Shown: piece by piece, positions 1-5,417 of the stretch | How positions within the stretch are numbered: position 1 is the first letter of the stretch | How the letters are laid out: every line of letters begins with the position of its first letter | Origin: Flavobacteriaceae bacterium UBA6268 | GTDB taxonomy: Bacteria; Bacteroidota; Bacteroidia; Flavobacteriales; Flavobacteriaceae | Length of the DNA: 12,094 bases | NCBI GenBank assembly: GCA_002440705.1 | Contig: DJVA01000006.1 | Coordinates: forward strand, 1-12,094 | Direction: 5' to 3' | Translations under genes and position numbers: made by a program | The notes under the pieces: generated by a model | The model's database searches: none | What the model was told of the DNA's origin: nothing | The model's input: the letters and a program-made list of their open reading frames with translations, nothing else

Positions 1-163
1 CCTCTTCCACACTGCGGTCGTGGCCCAGATGGATTACTTCCACTCCAGTTGCCTGAATGATGCGCCGCATGATGTTGATGGCGGCATCGTGCCCATCGAA
101 CAGCGAGGCAGCGGTTACGATGCGTACTTTGTTTTTTGGTTTATAGGGAGGTACTTGTTGCAT
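1..163 (-). CDS. Methylmalonyl-CoA/isobutyryl-CoA mutase family protein, N-terminal fragment (B12-binding domain)
   Basis: Only the first 54 codons are in the window; the gene continues past base 1. The protein opens MQQVPPYKPKNKVRIVTAA and reaches LFDGHDAAINIMRR near residues 22-35. This resembles the D-x-H cobalamin-binding loop of adenosylcobalamin-dependent acyl-CoA mutases, where the histidine replaces the lower axial base of B12. A B12 domain placed first, rather than at the C-terminus as in ordinary methylmalonyl-CoA mutase, fits the fused IcmF-type layout (B12 domain, G-protein chaperone, mutase) common in Bacteroidota. That wider architecture is inferred, since the rest is outside the window. 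The family rearranges branched acyl-CoAs in the cytoplasm. The start is the ATG at 163; an exact TAnnTTTG lies 28 bases upstream. It is transcribed divergently from the DUF4197 gene. Confidence 0.85.
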   Translation of the reverse strand, partial: MQQVPPYKPKNKVRIVTAASLFDGHDAAINIMRRIIQATGVEVIHLGHDRSVEE

Positions 164-190
164 GGGCAAAGGATGTGGATTGCTTTGGGA

Positions 191-198
191 CAAATTTA
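191..198 (-). promoter_or_regulatory. -7 promoter element (TAAATTTG) of the mutase gene
   Basis: The minus strand reads TAAATTTG, an exact match to the Bacteroidota -7 consensus TAnnTTTG, inside CGTAAATTTG. The same ten bases recur in front of prfA. No TTG is found at the usual 17-23 base spacing, so the -33 element is weak or absent. The expected leader is about 23 nt. Confidence 0.5.
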
Positions 199-277
199 CG
201 AATTTCGCAATGAATCGACGGTTTGGATTTCAATTTTACAATTCCAGACAAAGGCTAGGCATTTCAACAGTAAAGCG

Positions 278-285
278 TATATTTG
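278..285 (+). promoter_or_regulatory. -7 promoter element (TATATTTG) of the DUF4197 gene
   Basis: Exact TAnnTTTG match on the plus strand. A transcript would begin near 290, just before the ATGs at 294 and 306. This argues against the in-frame ATG at 162 and favours the lipoprotein start at 306. No convincing -33 TTG is seen. Confidence 0.5.
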
Positions 286-305
286 AAACTCTAATGTTAC
301 TTGCT

Positions 306-1013
306 ATGTTAAAACGACTTTCATTGATAACCCTACTGATTTTTTCGACCTCCTGTGACGAACTCCAGAACGTGGTCAATACCCTACCTAATGGCGATGG
401 CGGCATCAGCGATACCATGATTGCCAATGGTTTGCGACAAGCGCTGGACTTTGGCATCAACAAACAGGTTTCCAAACTGACGCAAAAGGATGGGTTCTAT
501 AAAAACCAATTGGTGAAAATTCTCCTCCCCCAAGAGTTACAAAAAGTAGATAAAACATTAAGGGACATTGGCCTTTCCAGCCTTGCCGATGAAGGTTTGA
601 AACTGCTTAACCGTGCTGCCGAAGATGCCGTGAAAGAAGCGACGCCCATTTTTGTGGATGCCGTAAAGGGTATTACCTTCAACGATGCCAAGAACATCTT
701 GTTGGGTCCGGACAATTCGGCCACACAGTATTTACAAGGCCGTACGCAAACGGCGCTGTACGGTAAATTCAACCCGGTCATCCAAAATTCGTTTTCCAAA
801 GTGGGTGCCGACCAGATTTGGACCAACATCATCACCAAATACAATTCGTTACCACTGGTGAACCCCGTAAACCCCGATTTGACCGACTATGTAACCAACG
901 AAGCCCTTAAGGGAGTGTACACCATGATTTCAGTGGAAGAAAAAAACATCCGTACCAAGGTATCTTCCCGAACGACCGATTTATTGAAGAAAGTATTTGC
1001 GTTACAGGATTAA
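306..1013 (+). CDS. DUF4197 family protein, probable lipoprotein
   Basis: A 235-residue secreted protein. It begins with a short basic and hydrophobic segment, MLKRLSLITLLIF, followed by STSC; Cys17 is the likely lipidated residue, although Ser at -3 is not a textbook lipobox. The mature part fits DUF4197: a helix-rich N-terminal portion (DTMIANGLRQALDFGINKQV, residues 36-55), then IFVDAVKGITFNDAKNILLG, and later YGKFNPVIQNSF. The family has no established function and is usually predicted to lie in the envelope. The reading frame is open back to an ATG at 162, but those 48 codons give no signal peptide and overlap the divergent mutase promoter. ATG 294 would add only four residues. Its TAA overlaps the pyrF stop by four bases, leaving no room for a separate terminator. 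Confidence 0.88.
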   Translation: MLKRLSLITLLIFSTSCDELQNVVNTLPNGDGGISDTMIANGLRQALDFGINKQVSKLTQKDGFYKNQLVKILLPQELQKVDKTLRDIGLSSLADEGLKLLNRAAEDAVKEATPIFVDAVKGITFNDAKNILLGPDNSATQYLQGRTQTALYGKFNPVIQNSFSKVGADQIWTNIITKYNSLPLVNPVNPDLTDYVTNEALKGVYTMISVEEKNIRTKVSSRTTDLLKKVFALQD

Positions 1014-1828
1014 CGGCGATCCAGAATGTCCTGCATTTGTTGTTGCAATTCGCGCGCAGCAGTGGCAGCGGCAGTGGCAAAGTCAGTTCCATTGGAGGCA
1101 TAAATAATCCCCCTGGAAGAATTCACCAGAAGTCCTATGGTTTCGGTTAGCCCATAGCGACAGACCTCCGCCAAGCTCCCTCCCTGGGCACCAACCCCGG
1201 GTACCAGTAAAAAGTTATTAGGAACCAGTTTTCTGATTTCGGCAACATATTCAGCCTTCGTAGCACCCACCACATACATCAGGTTCTGGCTATTTTTCCA
1301 AGATTTGGAAGTTTCAATAACTCTTTTGTACAGCACCATCCCATCGATGTCCAGGGTCTGGAAGTCGTAGGCCCCTTCATTAGAGGTCAATGCCAACAGG
1401 ATGGCATGTTTGTTTTCAAACGACAAAAAAGGCTCTACAGAATCTTTTCCCATATAAGGTGCCACCGTTACCGAATCGAACCCCATATCCTCAAAAAAGG
1501 CTTTGGCATACATTTTAGACGTATTGCCGATATCCCCCCGTTTGGCATCCGCAATAGTAAAGACCTCTGGGTAGCTTTCATTCAAATACTGAATGGTTTT
1601 TTGAAGGGCTTCCCATCCTTTAAGGCCATAAGCCTCATAAAAAGCAGTATTGGGTTTGTAGGCTACGGCAAATTGATGGGTGGCATCAATGATAGCTTTG
1701 TTAAAGCTGAAGATAGGATCTTCTTCTTCCATTAAATGCACTGGGATTTTGCTCAAATCCACATCCAGGCCTATGCAGAGAAAGGAATTCTTTTTTTTTA
1801 TTTCTTCAATTAAAAGGTCCTGGGTCAT
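1010..1828 (-). CDS. pyrF: Orotidine 5'-phosphate decarboxylase
   Basis: A 272-residue cytoplasmic enzyme that decarboxylates OMP to UMP, the last step of de novo pyrimidine synthesis. It belongs to the longer PyrF type common in Bacteroidota and actinobacteria rather than the roughly 240-residue enterobacterial type. The catalytic D-x-K-x-x-D motif is DAKRGD at residues 94-99, inside TIADAKRGDIGNTSKMYA; Lys96 is the expected proton donor. The phosphate-binding end is visible as PGVGAQGG (210-217) and NSSRGIIYA (236-244). All key residues are present. The start at 1828 gives a normal N-terminus. It is last in the minus-strand series after prfA and a four-helix-bundle gene, with 20 bases between it and the latter. 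A run of nine A in the coding strand lies at codons 10-13. Confidence 0.97.
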   Translation of the reverse strand: MTQDLLIEEIKKKNSFLCIGLDVDLSKIPVHLMEEEDPIFSFNKAIIDATHQFAVAYKPNTAFYEAYGLKGWEALQKTIQYLNESYPEVFTIADAKRGDIGNTSKMYAKAFFEDMGFDSVTVAPYMGKDSVEPFLSFENKHAILLALTSNEGAYDFQTLDIDGMVLYKRVIETSKSWKNSQNLMYVVGATKAEYVAEIRKLVPNNFLLVPGVGAQGGSLAEVCRYGLTETIGLLVNSSRGIIYASNGTDFATAAATAARELQQQMQDILDRR

Positions 1829-1848
1829 AGGTACTGGGTAAAAGGTAT

Positions 1849-2208
1849 TTATTGTTTCTGCTGAGCGTAATTTATCAATGCCTTCATTCTTTTTTGCAAG
1901 GTAATTATTTCAGAAATAATTTCAGATACGTTCTTTTTAGTCAAAAAATCCAATTCAAGGCAAATTTCAAGTTGTGTTTCCAATTCAAAAGCTGAACCTA
2001 AAGCTATTTGCAAAAATCTTGTAAAATTTTTTTGTGAATCTTTTGAACAACCTTCCGCAATATTTGAAGGAATTGAAACTGCGCAACGCTTCATTTGTGA
2101 GATCAATCCAAATTTTTCGGAAGTGGGAAGTGCCCCAGTAAGTTTGTAAATTTTACCTACTAATTTGATTGATTCATTCCAAATATCTAAATCCCTAAAA
2201 TTTCTCAT
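1849..2208 (-). CDS. Four-helix-bundle protein, S23/23S rRNA intervening-sequence family
   Basis: A 119-residue protein of the small family first found encoded in 23S rRNA intervening sequences and now widespread as stand-alone genes. It opens MRNFRDLDIWNESIKLVGKI, typical of the family. The signature region follows: QMKRCAVSIPSNIAEG (residues 38-53), then the FTRFLQIALGSAFELETQLEI stretch, written here in parts: FTRFLQIALG, then SAFELETQLEI (about 62-82). Relatives form oligomeric four-helix bundles; the biochemical role is unknown. There is no rRNA in this window, so this is an orphan copy. By hand count it is about 31% GC, against roughly 45-50% in the flanking pyrF and prfA. It sits between two housekeeping genes, which suggests a recent insertion, probably without a promoter of its own. 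Confidence 0.9.
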   Translation of the reverse strand: MRNFRDLDIWNESIKLVGKIYKLTGALPTSEKFGLISQMKRCAVSIPSNIAEGCSKDSQKNFTRFLQIALGSAFELETQLEICLELDFLTKKNVSEIISEIITLQKRMKALINYAQQKQ

Positions 2209-2221
2209 GCTCAGTTAACCT

Positions 2222-2236
2222 AGGGCCTAGCGCCCT
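2222..2236. repeat. Short inverted repeat between prfA and the four-helix-bundle gene
   Basis: AGGGC-CTAGC-GCCCT is a perfect 5-bp stem with a 5-base loop in the 41-base gap downstream of prfA. There is no T-run beyond it on the minus strand, so it is not a classical terminator. It may be a weak pause, an mRNA end or a scar beside the inserted gene. Confidence 0.4.
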
Positions 2237-2249
2237 TCACCTATAACCC

Positions 2250-3326
2250 TTAAAATGCTTCCCCTGCTTCTTTGAGTTTTTCGGTATTGCGGACCAGTTG
2301 CAATTCGTCGATGATACGCTGAATGTCTCCATCCATAATGTTCCCCAAATCATACAGTGTAAGGTTGATGCGGTGGTCGGTAACCCTTCCCTGGGGGTAG
2401 TTGTAGGTTCGGATTTTCGCGCTGCGATCGCCCGAGGATACCATGCTCTTGCGCTTCTCCGAATCGGCTTCCATCTTTTTGGCAAGCTCCATCTCATAGA
2501 GACGGGAGCGCAACACTTTCAATGCTTTTTCCAAATTCTTGTGGGAGGATTTTTGATCTTGGCAGCTTACGATCATGCCCGTGGGTTCATGGTGCAATTT
2601 GATGGCCGAATACGTGGTATTCACCGATTGTCCACCGGGACCGGTCGAGGTGGTTCGTTCGATTCGAATTTCACTCATATCCAATTCAATATCGAATTCC
2701 TCGGCTTCTGGCAGTACAATAACGGTTGCAGCACTCGTATGTACCCTACCCTGGGTTTCGGTTTGGGGAACTCTTTGTACCCGGTGTACGCCTGCTTCGT
2801 ATTTTAAGGTGCCATACACGTCCTCGCCCGAAACTTCAAAAATGATTTCCTTGTAACCACCACTGGTGCCTTCATTGTAATCCACGACACTTACATTCCA
2901 TCCCTTACTTTCGCAATATTTGGTGTACATACGGTAAAGGTCCCCAGCAAAAATACTGGCTTCGTCCCCTCCAGTTCCTGCGCGGATTTCCATCACTGCA
3001 TTCTTCGCATCTTCTGGGTCTTTGGGAATCAATAAATATTTGATTTCCTCTTCCAATTGCGGTAGGTGCTCCTGTGCGGTTTCCAATTCCATTTTGGCCA
3101 TTTCCACCATTTCGGCATCACTGCCATCGGCAATAATTTCTTCGGCTTCGTTGATGGAATTCTGCAAGGAAACGTACACTTCCCGTTTTTCCATCAATTC
3201 GCGGAGTTCCTTGTATTCCTTATTGAGTTGTATGTAGCGTTTTTGATCACTGATGACATCGGGCTGGATGATAAGGTCACTGATTTCGTCGAAACGCTGT
3301 TTGATGATGTTAAGTTTGTCCAGCAT
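2250..3326 (-). CDS. prfA: Peptide chain release factor 1
   Basis: A 358-residue class I release factor that recognises UAA and UAG in the ribosomal A site and triggers hydrolysis of peptidyl-tRNA. RF1 rather than RF2 is shown by the tripeptide anticodon P-x-T: PQT at residues 187-189 in RVPQTETQGRVHTS; RF2 would have SPF. The catalytic GGQ is at 231-233 in STGPGGQSVNTTYS, and its glutamine is normally methylated by PrmC. Residues 1-100 form the charged helical domain 1, and the conserved ending PQGRVTDHRI is at 311-320. Length and motifs are complete. The start at 3326 follows an exact -7 element, giving a leader of about 20 nt. In flavobacteria prfA is often next to pyrF; here a four-helix-bundle gene separates them. 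Confidence 0.98.
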   Translation of the reverse strand: MLDKLNIIKQRFDEISDLIIQPDVISDQKRYIQLNKEYKELRELMEKREVYVSLQNSINEAEEIIADGSDAEMVEMAKMELETAQEHLPQLEEEIKYLLIPKDPEDAKNAVMEIRAGTGGDEASIFAGDLYRMYTKYCESKGWNVSVVDYNEGTSGGYKEIIFEVSGEDVYGTLKYEAGVHRVQRVPQTETQGRVHTSAATVIVLPEAEEFDIELDMSEIRIERTTSTGPGGQSVNTTYSAIKLHHEPTGMIVSCQDQKSSHKNLEKALKVLRSRLYEMELAKKMEADSEKRKSMVSSGDRSAKIRTYNYPQGRVTDHRINLTLYDLGNIMDGDIQRIIDELQLVRNTEKLKEAGEAF

Positions 3327-3352
3327 AAAAGGCCGTTGTATTTAGGCGAGGG

Positions 3353-3360
3353 CAAATTTA
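3353..3360 (-). promoter_or_regulatory. -7 promoter element (TAAATTTG) of prfA
   Basis: The minus strand reads CGTAAATTTG, with the exact -7 consensus and the same flanking bases as the promoter at 191-198. It lies in the 77-base gap between the membrane-protein gene and prfA, so prfA probably has its own promoter as well as any read-through. No -33 TTG is seen at good spacing. Confidence 0.5.
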
Positions 3361-3403
3361 CGATAATTTTGATGGATTTTCTACATCGGCACGATCAGTC
3401 CAT

Positions 3404-4123
3404 TTACGATTTGGAGTAAAGCAACGATTCCTGTTCTTCAGTGCTGCGGTTTAAACTATAATTCACCAACAAGGTTAACGACAGTACATAGAAAATGCGT
3501 TCGGGAAAGTAGGCCACTTCCCATTGATAGAAGTAGGCAGCCAAACCCGAAAGGTCGCACAGTATCAAGCAAAATGTAAAAATCAAAAAAAGCAGTGGGG
3601 TTTTGCCTTCAAAGCGGTCATTGTAAATAAAGGCCATTAGTCCAAGAACGATCAAAAAGACCCCCTGCAAAAAAAAGAGTATAAATTGTAGGTTATTGTC
3701 CAATCCAGCCCAGATTACATCGGACAGGTAGTATAGGTTAAAAGCATTCAATCCAATCATAGCCATGGTAAAAACTACCAGGACGGGATTGTAGAGGATG
3801 AATTTCGTTTTTCTTGCATTGATAAGCAACAGTAATACATAGGCAATATTAGTAAGGATAAACGCCGAAGTCTTGTGGATGGCCCACTCGTACTGGAGGA
3901 TAAAACCATCGCGTATCAAAAAAAGAATCAGGATTGAAAAAATCCATAAATCCCTGTACCCCCGATGATGAAACAGGAATGCTGTGAGGATGAAGGTAGA
4001 GATCCAACGTACCCAACGGCTTATGTGGATATCAAAGAACGCGATTACAATAACATTTAAAAAAAGTAGCACAGCGCAAACAATAGCTAGACGTCGCCAT
4101 TGGTTTTTAAGAATGAATTCCAT
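3404..4123 (-). CDS. Polytopic inner-membrane protein of unknown function, possibly YhhN-like
   Basis: A 239-residue protein with about eight hydrophobic segments (roughly 12-30, 38-52, 58-77, 84-101, 113-132, 145-166, 175-199, 208-222), a basic start (KNQWRR) and a polar tail. There is no signal peptide or soluble domain. Two buried acidic spots, LIRDGFIL (69-76) and LCDLSGLAAY (188-197), and the final helix recall the layout of the YhhN/TMEM86 family of eight-helix proteins, some of which are lysoplasmalogenases. The match is loose and is only a suggestion. The gene follows purM by 37 bases and precedes prfA by 77, so it is probably co-transcribed with purM. The start at 4123 is the only one that keeps helix 1 whole. 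Confidence 0.8.
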   Translation of the reverse strand: MEFILKNQWRRLAIVCAVLLFLNVIVIAFFDIHISRWVRWISTFILTAFLFHHRGYRDLWIFSILILFLIRDGFILQYEWAIHKTSAFILTNIAYVLLLLINARKTKFILYNPVLVVFTMAMIGLNAFNLYYLSDVIWAGLDNNLQFILFFLQGVFLIVLGLMAFIYNDRFEGKTPLLFLIFTFCLILCDLSGLAAYFYQWEVAYFPERIFYVLSLTLLVNYSLNRSTEEQESLLYSKS

Positions 4124-4160
4124 AATGTGAGATTTAGTTAGTTGAAGGAAATGTCCTACA

Positions 4161-5345
4161 TCAACTATACGTAAATACGCCTATCTCGGATTTAATGCTG
4201 AGGGATTTTTTTTCGGAAGACGCTTCTACCCTGCCAACGATCTGGGCTTCAACCCCGAAGGATTTTGAAATGGCAATGATTTCTTCAGCAATTTCAGGAC
4301 GCACATACAATTCCATGCGATGCCCCATGTTGAACACTTGATACATCTCCTTCCAATCGGTTTTACTCTCTTTCTGAATAAGTTTGAAAAGCGGCGGTAT
4401 TTCAAAAAGGTGGTCTTTCACAATATGAAGGTTTTCCACAAAGTGCAAAATCTTGGTCTGTGCCCCACCACTGCAATGGACCATTCCATGAAGGTGTTTC
4501 GCACCTACTTCCTGCAGCACTTTTTGAATGATAGGGGCATAGGTACGGGTGGGTGAAAGCACCAATTTTCCTGCATCCAATGGACTTCCTTCCACTGCAT
4601 CGGTAAGCCCTTTTGTTCCGGCATAAACCAATTGGTGGGGCACTTGGGGATCAAAGCTTTCCGGATATTTTTCAGCCAAGTATTTGTGGAACACATCGTG
4701 CCTAGCAGACGTTAATCCATTACTCCCCATCCCACCGTTGTAAGCAGCTTCGTAAGTGGCTTGCCCATACGAAGCCAACCCCACAATCACATCACCAGCC
4801 TGTATGTTGCCATTATCGATGACAGCGCTCCGTTTCATACGAGCAGTAACGGTAGAATCGACAATGATGGTACGTACCAAATCCCCAACATCGGCAGTTT
4901 CGCCACCAGTTGAAAAAATGTGTACCCCAAAGCTTTTCAAGGATTCTATCAGTTCTTCCGTGCCATTGATGATGGCTGAAATGACCTCGCCGGGTATAAG
5001 ATTTTTGTTACGGCCTATGGTTGAAGAAAGCAAAATGTTATCAACGGCGCCCACACACAGCAAATCATCTACATTCATAATTAGGGCATCTTGGGCAATG
5101 CCCTTCCAAACAGACAAATCGCCGGTTTCCTTCCAATACAGGTAAGCCAAGGACGATTTGGTACCGGCGCCATCGGCATGCATGACCAAACAATGGTCAC
5201 TACTCCCCGTGAGGTAATCAGGAACAATTTTACAAAAGGCTTTTGGAAACAATCCCTTATCTACATTTTTGATGGCGTTGTGGACGTCTTCCTTGGCCGC
5301 GGAAACACCACGTTGGGCATAGCGTTTGGATACTTCTTCGCTCAT
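4161..5345 (-). CDS. purM: Phosphoribosylformylglycinamidine cyclo-ligase (AIR synthetase)
   Basis: A 394-residue cytoplasmic enzyme converting FGAM and ATP to aminoimidazole ribonucleotide, step five of purine synthesis. Motifs in order: HADGAGTKSSLAY (56-68, the ATP loop, DGVGTK in other species), NVDDLLCVGA (91-100), FSTGGETADVGD (144-155), MGSNGLTSAR (206-215), and FNMGHRMELYV near the C-terminus. It is the long Bacteroidota form, compared with about 345 residues in E. coli. The frame is open upstream to an ATG at 5414, but those 23 extra codons run through the glnN terminator. The family start is MSEEVSKRYAQRGVSAAKED, at 5345. Four bases separate that ATG from a perfect TAnnTTTG, so the message is likely leaderless. 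Confidence 0.97.
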   Translation of the reverse strand: MSEEVSKRYAQRGVSAAKEDVHNAIKNVDKGLFPKAFCKIVPDYLTGSSDHCLVMHADGAGTKSSLAYLYWKETGDLSVWKGIAQDALIMNVDDLLCVGAVDNILLSSTIGRNKNLIPGEVISAIINGTEELIESLKSFGVHIFSTGGETADVGDLVRTIIVDSTVTARMKRSAVIDNGNIQAGDVIVGLASYGQATYEAAYNGGMGSNGLTSARHDVFHKYLAEKYPESFDPQVPHQLVYAGTKGLTDAVEGSPLDAGKLVLSPTRTYAPIIQKVLQEVGAKHLHGMVHCSGGAQTKILHFVENLHIVKDHLFEIPPLFKLIQKESKTDWKEMYQVFNMGHRMELYVRPEIAEEIIAISKSFGVEAQIVGRVEASSEKKSLSIKSEIGVFTYS

Positions 5346-5349
5346 GGGG

Positions 5350-5357
5350 CAAAGGTA
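5350..5357 (-). promoter_or_regulatory. -7 promoter element (TACCTTTG) of purM
   Basis: TACCTTTG on the minus strand is followed by CCCC and the purM ATG, which puts the expected first transcribed base at or beside the start codon. It overlaps the T-rich tail of the glnN terminator. At the best spacing the -33 position is ATG rather than TTG, so the upstream element is imperfect. Confidence 0.55.
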
Positions 5358-5393
5358 AAAAGAAAGAGGCCCAAAATCATTTTTTGAGCCTCT
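5351..5393 (-). terminator. Rho-independent terminator downstream of glnN
   Basis: On the minus strand the hairpin arms AGAGGC (5393-5388) and GCCTCT (5370-5365) close a 17-base interior whose A-run and T-run can pair further. They are followed by TTCTTTTTACC. It lies 25 bases after the glnN stop and before purM, so the two genes are probably separate transcription units. Confidence 0.75.
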
Positions 5394-5417
5394 AATTTTT
5401 TCAAAGTGAAACAAGGT

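Noticed and set aside
162..305. Longer N-terminus for the DUF4197 protein from the ATG at 162
   Set aside because: It would hide the signal peptide in the middle of the protein, and it overlaps the divergent mutase start and both promoters.
1849..2208. 23S rRNA intervening sequence
   Set aside because: The protein belongs to that family, but no rRNA sequence surrounds the gene.
2298..2807. 169-codon open frame on the plus strand
   Set aside because: It lies entirely antisense to prfA, which has a complete, motif-verified protein. The translated frame resembles no protein I know and has no promoter.
5346..5414. 23-codon extension of PurM
   Set aside because: The extension runs through the glnN terminator and the purM -7 element, and PurM relatives start at MSEEVSKRYAQ.
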